From NCBI RefSeq assembly GCF_943734655.1, contig NC_071355.1, positions 80,303,449-80,367,448 of the forward strand: a stretch of DNA of 64,000 nucleotides, written 5' to 3'. Source of the DNA: Sabethes cyaneus. Lineage: Eukaryota > Arthropoda > Insecta > Diptera > Culicidae. The position numbers and the translations under genes are program-made. Shown here one piece after another: positions 22,047 to 34,671 of this stretch (position 1 is its first letter; every line of letters starts with the position of its first letter). The notes beneath the pieces were generated by a model, which was not told where the DNA came from, searched no databases, and saw only the letters and a program-made list of their open reading frames with translations.

Positions 22047-22444
22047 AAAATGCACCAAAAGTCAGTTCAGCAATGTTGTAGATAATAACTATTTCTACAA
22101 ATGTCCTATACATAGCTTTTTCAAATTTTGCATGGCTGAGACGGTACTGCCATATTAATTAAAGTTAGGGCGAAGTGATCGTCCCATGCCAACCATATAG
22201 TTATGCCAACTTCAAAACAACATTTTTCGAAAAACCCAAGATAGAATATTTTAAGTCCTTCACTAAATTCATTGTTTGGACCAATACTAACATCCTGTGA
22301 AGAAAAATCGGAGGTGCATTCAAGTTCAATAAAAAATGTCTTCGGACATAGCGTGAGCTGTATTTGAAAGAGTGTCTCCAAAAGTGAGTTCTTCCTCTTC
22401 TGAAGTCTCACCACTGTCCTACGATCTCCTGGTAGAATTTGGTT

Positions 22445-22745
22445 TCATGCCATTACGCAAAGGCCGTGCTGAAGTGGCATTAGGAAAATTATGTCGATTT
22501 CGTGCCAAAAGATCATAACCCCTCAAATACACCGGTTCTACGGTCAATCGAGAAATACTGGGCTATTATGAAGCGGAATTTTGTGAAACATTCTAAAGTA
22601 GTCAAAACAATTGAAGAAAGTATGGGTAAATATGCAAAACATGTCGATTTTGAGGTTGTACAAAATCTCATGGGCAGGATTTAGGCCAAAGTACAGACAA
22701 TCGGATTCGGAGGCGAAATTTAATAAAACAAAGACGCTAAAACTA
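22445..22745 (+). pseudogene. Tc1/mariner-type transposase C-terminus (D37E-like)
   Basis: HYAKAVLKWH, then after an internal TAG NYVDFVPKDHNPSNTP, LRSIEKYWAIMKRNF and VVQNLMGRI read in one frame. The Glu of SIEKYWA corresponds to the last acid of the catalytic triad. Spacing and motifs match the mosquito ITmD37E-type transposases. A second stop after MGRI precedes AKVQTIGFGGEI. Upstream catalytic Asp residues are missing. The downstream sequence up to GTGGACACCC (about 22845-22855) may include the right terminal repeat. Confidence 0.75.
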
Positions 22746-25700
22746 AGTTCAGTTGTTTCGTTTGAAGCCCTGAAAGTTTGATGGCAATCGGATAAAAACT
22801 CAAATTTTGCGAATTAATTTTGTGTGCTGCAATTTTACTGTGGACACCCTTTATTCATATTAACATCAAGTATAAATCAAATTATGAAATCGGTTTACTA
22901 AATTGGAAATTTAGGTACCAGAAATCTTAGTTATCTGTCGGTCATCATTATTTTAATCCCATTAAACTAACGATACAGGTCATACGTAGTGTCACATCCT
23001 GTAAACTTTTCCACTAAATTTGCCTTTTCTGCATGTAATTCGCATCCGAGGGATCGCATCCAATATGTCCATAACTGCAGTCAGTCAGTCTTTTGAATCG
23101 GAGCAGTCAGTCAGTCAGTCAGTCAATCACTCTCGAGAGTCTCGACCGTCAGCCAGGCCGGGAACATCAACTTGGGAGAACCAAAAGGAAGGAAGACAAT
23201 GTATGAAAGAGCGAAAAAAATTACCCCATCCAGGCCAAAACTGCTTCATAATTAAGACATCAAAAAATGTACATTAATTTGTATTCTCGCTCGTTTCATT
23301 TGCCCTGTGTTTGGACCAGGAGAACGCCTTAAACGATCTTACACACGGATCACGGAGTAAACGAGAATGGTTTTTTCCCGCTTTTTGTTCTTTTGGAAGA
23401 AATGAACGAACAGCGCATTTTAGCGCTCGCGGATAAATGACTGTTTTTGGTAGTTTCTCCTTCCGTTAACCCATCGTTAGTTTTCTGTATTGTTAGTAAG
23501 TTACAGTGGCGGAGCCAGAATGCAAGACGAAGCGAGTAAAAAAGTAGGAAATACGCCCAACAGATTCGTTCAGCATATCTTGTTGGACCCCCCTGGCCCA
23601 CGTCAAATCATCCAGGCTGTTGGGAGCTTCGGTAATTTTGAATTCGCAGAAAGCATTCCTCACGACAATGACAGAGCGCGGAAGCCGCCGCCGCCGCTAA
23701 TGCTCGACGATGTTGCCTTTTCGGGACCAGTCATGCTTGTGGCCGCGGTCGGGTGTGGAGTGAGTGTGGACCTAAACGACAGGCCGTAAAGTAAACAAAT
23801 GCGAGAAACATTATGTTCGGCTGACTGTTTTATTTGCAATCAGCATGAATTTGGATGAGCCTGCTCGATTGTATTCATTGCGTCGAGTTCTCTCCGGTTT
23901 CACCTGATGCAGCTCATTAGTGAATGGATCGTAAATTCTTCTTGGTTATACGAGGTACAGTTAAGAATCGTCAATTTTTGCAAAAGACGCCGTACGCGCT
24001 AGTAGCGTGGAGACCCCAGAGCAGCTTAGATTGGTGAAATTAATGTCTAACTATTAAGTCTTCAATGTAAGAGAAGATGAATTTTTAATGGAATCTCAAC
24101 AATCTTGTTACCTTTCGAATTCTTCAATAAGTATGGTAAACAGTCCATTGGCGTTTGTTATTCATAGCATAGCGACCCGCATACATGCCGCATCCTAATT
24201 TACGCTAATTTTGCAATCTTCTAGTGACATCAAAGCACTGCCAACCCGATAATAAAAGCCAGAAATTATTACCACGAATCTATCCACACCTCATTCACCC
24301 GAGAATGGCCGAGCCAATCGACCTAGAATAGCCTTTGGCAAAGGAAATAGCCAGTCACCGTTTGAGCCTCATAATTATGGCCGTAAACGAGACCGAAGGC
24401 TTTTTGTCCCCACTGGCTCTGGGTCGATTATTATCGTCTTCATCAGCAACGCTATTATCCCCAGACCAATTGAAGAGGTTCGCTGTTATATCAACTTTAT
24501 TGTTGATGACGCTGCATAACCTAATCGCGATGCTCCACAGCGAAGTCGCAACTCATCGACGATGATGTAAATCAGTAATGTTGCCAACCCAATGCTGTTC
24601 TGTGATAGCGTTTTGCAATGAAAGTACTATTTTGATTAAAAAATTTCCTGTTAGCGGTTTAAATAGATGTTTAATGATAATGATATTTCATGTGGTTCAG
24701 TTTTCCGTGTAATTTTGCATTGTTATTAAATATAATTTTATAAGTATACTTTCGTTAAGTGATCATACAAAATAATTACTTGTAATAAACAACACACTTC
24801 GTATTCTCGTCGCAGTCATCGTAATTGTTTAATTATTGCTGTAGTTGTCACCACAAGCTGGTAACGCTTCCGTTGAAGTGGAAAGCAAAACTGGCTGAAA
24901 AATAAATCCAACTACAAAAGATCGAACATCAACAGATTGTCCAAAGCCTGTCAACATGCCTGGGATAATAAAGAATCACTAAATGGTGAGTCTTCATGCT
25001 TACGAAGCGCAAAGGGCGTAAAACCGCACCGTGAGTAGTCAATTCCAGCCGTTTTGTAGTAAATCCCACCACCAGCCAACCCGTGTTAAGCAACTTTGCA
25101 CTGCGCTCTGTCTCTTTATCGGTGTGTCAACATCAAAGCGGCGGCGTCGCGGTATCTTTTCCGGCCTCACGAAGAGCCAGAGGATCGGTGAATGTGACCC
25201 AGCGATTATAGGGCGATGAGTGAGTCTTCAAACCGTCGTCGTCCCCGTGCGGAGGGAATGTCGCACCCACCTCGTTCTCGTTCCACCGAGTGGCCGTTGT
25301 ATGGCTGTGACAAGCTTGATCCTCTAATGAGTGGGAGTCGTCGTTCGATTTACGATCTGTCGACATGGCAAACATACGGCATGGGTAGGTAGACGGTCGT
25401 ATGCGTTCTGCAGAATGTCAGATGGGCTTCGTCATGGTCGAGCTCGCAGCTCGTGCCGATTTATTTCTAGTGCGTATATCTTTAAGCATCACCCCAGGGC
25501 TCATAGGCCACACCGCAGAGTCGAGTGAGACTCATATCCATAGGTTCATGAAATATATTGCCTGCTGGTAAGTACCTAGTGTCAATTAAATCGATACTTT
25601 TGAAGTACAGGAAATAACCATGATTTTCCGCCATGAATGATCTCAAATCTGCCAAGAACGTAAAATATGTTGTTGAAATAGAGATGCACGGTGGAATCCT

Positions 25701-25957
25701 GAAAAATATAATCGAAAAAGGATTGCATCGCTTAACTTTTTTTGAAAAGTAAGTTCTGTGAGTAGTCACAAATCCTAAAGGAAAAACTAGATTTTTGGGC
25801 ATAACTTACAGATTTTAATGTATATGGAACTTTCAATTTGGGAAAAAATATAATTTTAAAAAAATAGTGTTAGTTGTTATCTATTTTGTAACTCTTAAAC
25901 TTTTTATTAGGTTAGTTTGCGTTTGATCTCTCGAACGCAGTTCCGGTCCTCCCTTTT
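22746..25957. other. Non-coding stretch without recognised gene
   Basis: A short (CAGT)n microsatellite lies at 23104-23126. GC-richer patches at about 23640-23790 and 25130-25480 contain open frames with no recognisable domain. If the window holds host exons or regulatory DNA, this stretch and 31740-34559 are the least repeat-laden places. Confidence 0.45.
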
Positions 25958-26334
25958 CACGTAGGACTACGTCTTACGGCAAGTTTTGAGATAGGGTGTC
26001 ATTCCAAAAAATCGAAAAATGCGAGCGTCACGAAAAATGTAAGGTTTTGAGCGCTAATAGCTCAGCGATTTCCCTATCGATTTTCAATATTCTTACACCA
26101 ATCGATCGTGAAATCTTTTAAGAATTGACCCAAATGAACAAAAGTATGGATTCTTGATGTTGAACTATTGAAAAATTGAAAATAATGAATCTATGTTTTA
26201 CCAGAATTCTCGCTTCGTGATTGGTTGGAAGATTCTTTACGATGATCTAAACCTATACCAATTTGATATCTGTGCTTGGGAAGTAAACCACGACGACGAA
26301 GTTTCCCTATTTCAACAAGATTTCTTAACACCGC
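25958..26334 (+). mobile_element. Family A element A1, 5' part only
   Basis: It begins CACGTAGGACTACGTCTTAC after a T-run and carries the family A 5' block (GGGTGTCATTCC, GCGAGCGTCACG). It stops at ACACCGC, where it is joined head-on to the inverted copy A2. It has no 3' hairpin. Confidence 0.75.
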
Positions 26335-27357
26335 ATATATAGGTGACGCAGAACTACGTAAGTCTCTTTGTAGTGATAGTAGCATGTATTCATGCTTGTA
26401 ATCATTCGATTCTTCATGTATACATGCTAAATGCAACAAATATACATGCTACATGCGTTGTATGTAACATTTATCAAAGTAGTAACATTGCATACGTTCA
26501 ATTCTCAAAAGATTGTGCATTTGAAAACAATTTAACAAAATCTAGAATATAAACTATTGCTTTCCTGCTACCTTACTGAAATTAAAGATTGTTTTTATTA
26601 TCCATATTTCCCACGTTGAAGGGATTTTACCAATTCAATCCTATTTTATCAACAGCACATCTTTCACTACACTTCTAATGAAACGGCGAGCATGCGTATT
26701 CATACAGAGTCGTATTATAACCGAACACTACAGCTGTAGCACATTTTTCCAACACAGATATCAAATTCGCCGAGGTTTAATCGTCTCGCAGTAAAGAATT
26801 TGCGATCTGTTGGGACAACGTACTTATGTCATTTTTTCTGGCACACTTTCCTAACACAGATATCAAATTGGACTAGGTTTAATCGCGTTCGTAAGAAATC
26901 TGTTGGCATGAGGGGCTTTGTCGCTCTCTCTGGCGTACTTCCCAAGCAAGGACATCAAAATGGTCTAGGTTGGACCGCGGTGTTAAGAAATCTTGTTGAA
27001 ATGGGGAAACTTCGTCATTTATTTTGGCTTACTTCCCAAGCACAGATATCAAATTGGTATAGGTTTAGATCATCGTAAAGAATCTTCCAACCAATCACGA
27101 AGCGAGAATTCCTGTAAAACATAGGTTCATTATTTTCAATTTTTCAATAGTTCAACATCAAGAATCCATATCTTTCTTCATTTGGGCCAATTCTTAGAAG
27201 ATTTTACGATCGATTGGTGTAAGAATATTGAAAATAGATCGAAAAACCGCTGAGCTATTAGCGCTCAAAACCTTTCATTTTTCGTGACGCTCGCATTTTT
27301 CGATTTTTTGGAATGACACCCTATCTCAAAACTTGCCGTAAGACGTAGTCCTACGTC
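26330..27357 (-). mobile_element. Family A element A2, nearly complete
   Basis: Read on the minus strand, the 5' end GACGTAGGACTACGTC is at 27357-27342 with a T-run outside. The internal repeats of roughly 85-105 bases (each with CCAATTTGATATCTGTG-type sequence) follow. The 3' subterminal motif is GACTTACGTAGTTCTGCGTC at 26343-26362, but the terminal hairpin is cut off at the junction with A1. It contains the uninterrupted site CACTACAGCTGTAGCAC, the empty target used by the element at 59214. Confidence 0.75.
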
Positions 27358-28338
27358 AAAACGTGAACGTAAACCTCTAATCCAAGATGTCATGCGACCC
27401 TTGCCGAGGGGTTCTATAAATACTCAGCCACAGACGGAGCCTGCGGAGTACCAGGGCACCCTCCACAGTAATCTGCTCTTACCGCATCATGATGGGCTCT
27501 GACGCGGCGGACTCTTCTTTCCCCTCAACTCGCGGGACTTCATATGGATAAAGACATAATAAATCTAACTTCAGTGAGCGTGAACAGATTAGATAATCCA
27601 TTTACAAGAGTATCCAGGGATCTCCGCCGATAGATATAAGTGGAAGCGCCAGCGTAAGCAGAAAGGGTAGCGGCACACCTGTCGCTCCAACTGCATCCAC
27701 GCCGGACGCAGCGATGAACGGCCCGACGCTAATAAATGCAGCAAACTTGTTCGCGGGGGAAGGACCAAGCGTGGAGAAGGATGCAACTAGAAGCGCTAGT
27801 GTGGGTGGCCATGGCAGCGGTATGCCTGCTACGTCGGACACAGCGATGAACGGCCCAGCGTTAATCACGGCGACGGGAAAGAAAAGGGACGCACTACCTA
27901 AAGTGGCCTACCAGCGTCACAGCGGTTCGATACAATCACCGAGTTCACGTCAGGTCGCGGCAATTTCTCCAAAGACCTGAAGCAGAGCTTGCTCAGCGAA
28001 AACGATAACGACGAAGGAGGAGACCGTGAGGGCGTCGAAGTCAGTACAGACAGATGCTGCCCGCAACGCGGCCCAGGAGGCCATGGAGAGCGCTACCAAT
28101 AGCGCTAAGGCATCCGCCAAGCGTCCGAAATAGTCCCCGGGGGATGGCACCCCTAGTGGACCAAATACGACTGATCGGTAAAAGCCCTTAGACTGGCGGA
28201 GCCAACCGATCGCCAGCGGAAAGCACCAAGACGGGTTGCTCCACCAAAAAGAAAGCTCCTTTTAAACCGACGAGGAAGCGAGCGAAGGAGGGCGACGCTC
28301 TTATCCAGGAAACCGGCGGGTAGAAATACTCGGAGGTT

Positions 28339-28974
28339 TTGAAGGTCATGAGAGGAGATGCCCTACTCAAGGATCTGGGCGCGGAAGTGCGGAGTATCCG
28401 CCGCTCAGGCACAGGCGATATGAGCCTTGAATTAAAGAAGGACACCACCAAGAAGAGTTCGGTAGCGGAAGGAGTGGCGGAGGATGGAGTGCAGATACGT
28501 GCACTCACACCAGAAAAGACTCTCCAGCTTAAAAACCTGGATGAGACCACCGAAGTTTGCGAGGTCGTACAGGCTCTCAAAGAACAAAGTGGAGTGGTGG
28601 TGGAAACCGAGGCGGTTCGCCTGCGCAAGGGTCAGACCGGGACCCAGGTAGCCATCATACGACTTCCGCTGGCGGACAGAAACGAAGCCCTGAAAGCTGC
28701 TAGGCTAAAAATGGGGTGGTCAGTATGCCCACTAAGCATGTTCAAGCAGTCGGAGGCTTGCTTCTGGTGCTTCGAGCATGGGCATCAGGCCTGGAACTGC
28801 AAGAGGCCAGATAGGAGTCAATTGTGCAGGAGAATTGGCAGTTCAGGCCATAAAGCAAGGGACTGCGCGGATCCTCCCAAGTGCTTGATCTGTACCGGTA
28901 AACGAGTCGCAAAGCACGTAACGGGAGAACCAAAGTGCCCAACCGGTGTGCCGGCGACCAAGACACGTTCATAG
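28339..28974 (+). pseudogene. R1-type ORF1 (gag-like nucleic-acid-binding protein), C-terminal part
   Basis: The 211-residue frame ends in zinc knuckles: CFWCFEHGHQAWNC (about residues 139-153), a second knuckle CRRIGSSGHKARDC in which the second Cys is replaced, and CLICTGKRVAKHV. The central region with VRLRKGQTGTQVAIIRLP is typical of R1/R2-type Gag. The N-terminal half lies upstream in other frames (27600-28130, Ser/Ala-rich), so the Met at 28339 is unlikely to be the true start. In the element this protein would coat the RNA. Confidence 0.7.
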
Positions 28975-28989
28975 CGCAAGTGACATAAC

Positions 28990-29471
28990 TCAACCTGAAC
29001 CACTACAGTACGGCTCACCAGCTGTTACACCAAGCAGTTTCCGAGACGGCAACGGACATTGCGATCATCTTGGACCCATATCGCGTCCCTACTGGAAACG
29101 GAAACTGGGTCTCGGATAGGACCGGGACGGCGACTTTATGGATGACAAGCAAGTTCCTGGTTCAAGAGGTTGTGTCAACCACAGACGAGAGATGTGCGGT
29201 TGCCAAAGTGGGTGTAGTGTTCTACTGCAGCTGTTATACTCCGCCGAGTTGATCTATCGAGTAGTTTACGCGGATGGTAGAACGAGTATCCGTTGTGCTG
29301 ACTGGTCTAAGGCCGGTGGTTGTAGCAGGCGACTCTAACGCTTGGGAGGTAGAGTGGAAAAGTCGTGACACGAACCATAGGGGTTGAATTCTGCTTGAGG
29401 CTTTGGCAAAGCTTTGCGTAGATCTGGCCAACGTCGGTACCATAAGTACCTCCAGTAGGAATGGTGCGGAG
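28990..29471 (+). pseudogene. R1 endonuclease fragment, part 1
   Basis: LNLNHCSTAHQLLHQAV, DPYRVPTGNGNWVSDRTGTA and VVVAGDSNAWEVEW, read with frame changes, follow the R1 AP-endonuclease pattern. Frameshifts occur near 29190 and 29335. The frame ends at SSRNGAE, where the hAT MITE has inserted. Confidence 0.65.
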
Positions 29472-30142
29472 CAGGGCTTCGACCGATCCTTTTTTTCTAC
29501 CGCAGTCACACCAACGCGCATTCAAGTTCACACCGTCCGTTTAGAGGTGGAATACGAACGCTATGCATAAAACAACTGGCAGTTTGCTCAGTCAAACGCC
29601 GAATGCACGCAACAGAATGAACGCTTTTTGACATTTTCGTTTCGATCAAGTTACCTTTACCGTTTGGAGCAGCGAATGACTGCAAAACAGTCAAATGACT
29701 GGCAATCACCACGCGAACGAAAAGCAACCGCACAATCGTTTGATTCAATACTACAAAAAAACAACCACTACATGTGCATGGAAGAAGTCGGTCGGACTCC
29801 GTCCAATACAAACGAATATTTTGCTTGCGTCGGACCGACGTCCGGGTGACAAACTATTACTGTGAGCAGCCGATTTGGAGACAAAAAGAGAAACGAAAAA
29901 ATACGTCACCGTATGCTTCCAGTCAGTTTGCAGTTTATATTCTCAAAGCGCAAAGCAAAACGGGAGATTGACTGTTTGCTTTTGCTGAGATGCCGCATGA
30001 ATTGTAAGACGACAGCAGCGCACGCAGCAGAATGACTGGATAAGAAAAACAGTCAAATGATCGTTCAAAAAGCGGAGTTTGAATGCGGAAAGTTCGCATT
30101 CACGGCAGTCACATTCAACTTGCGATCCCTTTTCAAGCCCTG
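29472..30142. mobile_element. hAT-type MITE, 671 bp, with 8-bp target duplication
   Basis: The ends are CAGGGCTT and inverted CAGGGCTTG, flanked by GTGCGGAG at 29464-29471 and 30143-30150. The 8-bp duplication and CAGGG ends are diagnostic of hAT elements. Removing it joins the R1 endonuclease reading GAE to YIIDVIFGSPGL. The body has several ACAGTCAAATGA motifs and no transposase. Confidence 0.85.
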
Positions 30143-30150
30143 GTGCGGAG

Positions 30151-30600
30151 TATATCATCGACGTGATATTCGGCAGTCCTGGTCTGATAGGAAACTGAAG
30201 GGTAGACAATGGCTACACTTACAATGACCATCCGGCGGTCCGCTATGGCGCCGGTCAGATAACGAGGCGGCAGGCGGCGGGTAGAGCCAACACTCCAACC
30301 ACTCGTGGATGGAAGACATCATACTTCGATCCAGAAGTATTTGGAGAAGCGATCCGAAGAGAGTGCGGTGATCGCGGTATGCCCGATCCGTTGAGGTACT
30401 GTCGTGAGCGTGTGACGCCACCATGCCTAGGAAAAGCCGACCTAGGTATGCGAGGCCACCGGCTTACTGGTGGCCAGCCAAGGCCCTGGCCTCAGACCGA
30501 CCGCGGCCGACGTTCCAGTATCTCAGACCATAGCGTAAGATGGTCGGCCTCCTTGCCGCACATTCCAAGTAACGTGGGCGACGGCTTTTTATAGGTCGGG
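30151..30600 (+). pseudogene. R1 endonuclease fragment, part 2, and linker
   Basis: IIDVIFGSPGL, RVDNGYTYNDHPAVRY (endonuclease S/N-D-H region) and, further on, PRKSRPRYARPPAYWW match the end of an R1 endonuclease and the linker to reverse transcriptase. Several frame changes are present. Confidence 0.65.
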
Positions 30601-30726
30601 GAGGAAGCGACGGCTACGAACAAGGAAGTTATTGAGAGCGCTAAATCCCTAAAGGTCATTTCTGTTTTTCGTAGTTACCACCTTTTCAGCCGCTCGTTAC
30701 TTCAGTATATATGTTATATAGGTGGT

Positions 30727-30842
30727 AATACGTTGTGTACTTTCTGAGAAAAAGGTACATAAAGTTTGAAAATCGTGGTTTTTCAGGAGCGGCGTTTTAT
30801 TCCGTCGAGGTTGTTCCACGCCGCACTGGAATGCTTACGTGT
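30727..30842 (+). repeat. Dispersed repeat shared with 12333-12455
   Basis: It has the same block order as the copy at 12.3 kb. It lies just after the R1 fragment and could be part of an unknown element. Confidence 0.5.
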
Positions 30843-31296
30843 GAGATCGTTTTTCGGCCACTTTCCGTGGTCGGATCATTTCAAAATTAGTATCAAAATA
30901 AGCAAAAAAGACTGCAGAATCAAAATCTGAAACAAAAAAATAATGAATTTTTCAAAAACTTTAGTTGTTTATGTACCCTTAAAACAAAACATTGAGTTTA
31001 GCATGAATTCGTTTTTCTGTGCATGTGTTTCAGTGTATTAGTGTTGAGTATGAAATGGGGAAGGTAAACGAGAAAGCGATCAATATAGCTTTTGCCAGCC
31101 CAAGCTCCTACCTAACACCTCCACGCGGCCATACCCGGTAATACTCTATTGAGTAGCTAAGCTAGGGGGTGCGATGCTGCGTGGTTCCCAGACCTTAAAA
31201 CTGAGATTTTGCACAGATGGTTGAGCCACCAGGGCTTGGTAGTAGGTAAGCCTAATATGTTATTTTAATTATTTAGTAGGTAAAGTAAAGTAAAGT

Positions 31297-31735
31297 TCAG
31301 TAAAGATTTGTGCTGTCTGCTGGATATGGATACTCTGGAAAATAGATACCAGATTGTGGACGTTAGCTTTTTTCTCAATTTGCAGAGACGACGATACGAC
31401 AGCGATTATTTGAAATCCAGAATAACTGCTAACCAGAGTACAGTAGTTCTACGGAGACCAAGGCCTTTCACTCTAGAACACCATCGAGCTAACTACGCGC
31501 GCAATGATCCAGCCTATCGCTTTATGCAGCTAATGAACAATTTTAGAAAAGTACTAAATTTAAATATGTCGACTGATACTATTAAGGAAAAATTTAGGCT
31601 ATTGCTGAGAGGTCAATTACATGTACACTAAAACCACTGCATTTTATATTATTTTGTATTTGGTATTATATTTTATATTTGTATCCTAGATTAGATGACG
31701 GGCAAAGCCCATATATCTGACAATAAATAAACATT
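31297..31735 (+). mobile_element. CR1/Jockey-like retrotransposon 3' end (G4)
   Basis: LCCLLDMDTLENRY and, near the end, HHRANYARNDPAYRFMQLMNNF match the C-terminal extension downstream of reverse transcriptase in the same family as G1-G3 (CRLLGIDTLERRR). The frame stops at 31629-31631, followed by an AT-rich 3' UTR with AATAAATAAA. The 5' part is missing. Confidence 0.7.
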
Positions 31736-31739
31736 CCTG

Positions 31740-34559
31740 TCCACTTCCCCTGCGGTTGTTCGGACGTAGCCAGGTATGTAATGCGATTATATAGCCACCT
31801 ACGATGTGTGCAGCCTCATATGCTCATGCTAATGTGTTGCGGTGAATTAGTGTCTAATTTGGTGTTAACTTGGTTGTAGTCGCTTTCACTTGTTCACTGT
31901 AGACAATGTTTCAATGTAACAATAATTGAAATTAAAATATCTGCGGCGCCGCTCGTGTTGCCGTTGATGGTACATCATAATAAGGAATTATCAAGGCAAT
32001 TAGTAATCTACGAGAAAGGGTAGAAAAACGTAGGCATACGACAAAATATTTTTTAAACGTTCAATTTACAACTTTGGATATTTTGGGCCCAAACCTAATT
32101 TTGAAAAATGCTCAACTCGAAACACTTTTCCAACGAAGTTGGTACCCAATAAAAGTATTTTGTAGTTTTAATAAAAGTAGTTTTGGACCAAACTCGTGTT
32201 TTTTGTCTTTGACCTTGAAATGCGTGAAATTTGCGTGAACTGCGAAATGCGAAAGTTTTATTTAGTATGATTTATCAACGTTGCAAACGAAAAAATTATG
32301 CATTGCAAAGCTCTGCGACCAAATTTACAAAGCAGAATAATAGAATATAATCCTTCGAATGGTGCACAATAAACACTCGGCACTCTATGTAAATAAACAA
32401 TTTAAAATAGTCAGAAAAGCACCCAATTCGAGCATGAAGAATGCCGACGCAGAGCAGAACACGCATTTTGATGGTCTCGAAGAATTTCTCAGTCTTTCCT
32501 TCCCATTTCACATACTATTTCGTTGTTAGTCCCAGGGGCCAATTTTCGGACTTAAGCGCTGACTTGCAGGAACGAAGTGAAAAAGTAACAACTCTTCAGT
32601 GTGCTTCCTACCTATCAACCATCAACCATACCTACCTACCTACAGGTAATAGCTAGAAACCCGGTTGGTCTGACACCATAGCGGAAACTCTTATGCCGAG
32701 CAGGCTGTCCAACTATTTGTGAAACGAGCTCTTTTATTCAACGATTACATTATTCTCAAGAGGCGCTTCAATCACTTTCAAGAGTTTAATTTTTCACATA
32801 TTCAAGTGGTCGCTCGTTTATTTTTTATTGTAGTCAACGGATTCAACGAACCGGACTGTGAATGCGGCCGTCATTCGCCGGGTTTCTTTTGGAGTGTTTG
32901 CGGAGATGCCGTCGAAAAATAGCGCCGGTCGAGTAGCTCTACGCCTCGGCTCGTTGTTGGAGGCCACCTCTAAACAGGCACACGTAGCGTACACACATTT
33001 AGTCTGCGGTGGGTTTCCGGGCTGGAGTCGGCGATTATGCAATGCCTTTCTCACTTGATGATAATTGCGAACAGCAATGTGTGATTTTTTAATTTTATCA
33101 GCTAGAACTATCCTTACTGAAAAACTGACAGGTAATGCGCAGCCCTTGCGACGAGTGATTGAAACCGATCTCGTCCATTGATGCTCAGAAACGTGAGCCT
33201 ATAGCCTAATGGGGAAATTTTCCAAACGATGATTAAATTTTCAATCAATTTGACTTCCCAAACGGCGTATCCTTTGCATTCGGCCATCTTTCATCTCTTT
33301 CCAGGTGGGTGGTTTTTTGCTGTGCTCCGTGATTTTGCTTTTTGTATCAACTTGTGCCTCGCAACTGACGGCAGCACCATTTTAACGGCAAGGAAAACGC
33401 GTAAAAGTTGCGACCGTCAGGCATCAGTAATATTTTGTTTGCGCTGACCTATCTATACTAGCCCGTGAAACCTGTATGGAGCGGGGAATGGATCCAAAAA
33501 ATGAAAATTTAATTAAAATTTTCAATAAATAGCTTCATAATAAATTTATACCTTCATTCCGTTCCGACATCGACGAAAAACGTCACTGAAGGGAGAGAAG
33601 TTTTCCCTCACTGCTTGAGGCGTTACGCGTAGTCGGGTGACAATCGTTTTCCTTCCTTCCGCCCTTTCCCTTGTGTAAATAGAGCAACTTTCACTTTCAG
33701 AAGCTGGCCACTGCAAGTTCTTGTCATTGACAATAAACATCCATTTAGGGAAACCTTCCACTCAGCTGGCTGGGCAGGAGAGAAGTAAAAAATCAGGAAG
33801 GAAGCCACCGGCCAGCAGCTTGTGCGTTGTTGGGAAACACCTAGCGTGCAAAGAAAAGAGGGTGGCCTGGTACAAAACAATAATAGAAGTTCGGATTTCC
33901 TATCGAGCTACAACGATCTTAATTGAAGTTTTCTGTTGCAAACGCAGGGTTTTCGGCGGGGAATGCTGCTTAATCTCACTCTTGAGATCTAAATTTTACG
34001 CTCGTCTATGTTCTTTGGCAGTGTTTTACCTTTTCCGGCGCATTATTCTTGTTTTTTGTACTGAAGATTTAGGAATCAACTGCTGTTGATTCCCCTTCCG
34101 TTATCATTTTGGTTCGTTACCTCAGGAGCAGAGGAGGGTTTGAGATTTGTACTCGGTACATAGGGTAGAAATAGAAAGGTAAGCGGATTCTGAGCTTTAG
34201 GTTGAAAAAGGGAAGCGTATGAGTAGATGCTCAAATGAATCATAACTCTTAGGGTTCGATTCCGAACTTTTTGTAATAATGCCTTTTATAGATTTCTTGT
34301 AGGTATGTTATACAGACTACGGAATTGATAGTTTTTATCGCGATGTGAATCTCTTTTGTCGGAAAATTAGTGCCCATTTTGCGTAAGTTGATGTTTTGCT
34401 ATAAACAGATAGGCAAACGAAATAATATACCTTGAAACTTTTAAATGGAAATAAACAGGTGCATTTCTTCCGCTAGCCTAAGCTAGAATATTTTTCGAAA
34501 GTTTATGATATTATTGATTAGGCCATTACAAATATTTTAAAAAGTTTTTGTCCCTCCGG
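31740..34559. other. Non-coding stretch without recognised gene or repeat
   Basis: Open frames here (for example 32818-33054 minus and 33721-34089 plus) have no motif I recognise. Short CTAC-rich simple sequence occurs near 32620-32645. Confidence 0.45.
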
Positions 34560-34660
34560 TGTTGGGCCACGAATTAGTAGTCGAATTAGTAGCATGTCCA
34601 AGTATGGTAGGTTGTTGTCTTTCTCCTCTTCGCACGTGAATTGTAGGCTGGGGTGGACGA
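34560..34660 (-). pseudogene. Penelope-like reverse transcriptase fragment (inverted partner)
   Basis: The minus strand reads HPSLQFTCEEEKDNNLPYLD, the block of Penelope-like elements with the pattern LQFT-E-E---NLP(F/Y)LD. It is the inverted duplicate of the plus-strand fragment at 34720-34780. Confidence 0.65.
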
Positions 34661-34671
34661 CCCCTTCTAGC

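Larger units (their letters stand above)
27370..30690 (+). mobile_element. R1-clade non-LTR retrotransposon fragment
   Basis: The order is a leader, a gag-like ORF1 with zinc knuckles, and the endonuclease part of ORF2, followed by the linker RPPAYWW typical just after R1 endonucleases. Reverse transcriptase is absent, so the 3' half is lost near 30690. It is split by a hAT MITE (29472-30142). R1 elements usually sit in 28S rDNA, but mosquito R1-clade lineages are also dispersed. No rDNA flank is seen here. Confidence 0.75.

Noticed and set aside
23490..23789. 99-codon frame with a Pro-rich segment as a host exon
   Set aside because: No domain, no supported splice sites and no homologous motif recognised.
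27370..30690. R1 insertion in ribosomal DNA
   Set aside because: No 28S rRNA sequence flanks the element; the neighbours are family A and other repeats.
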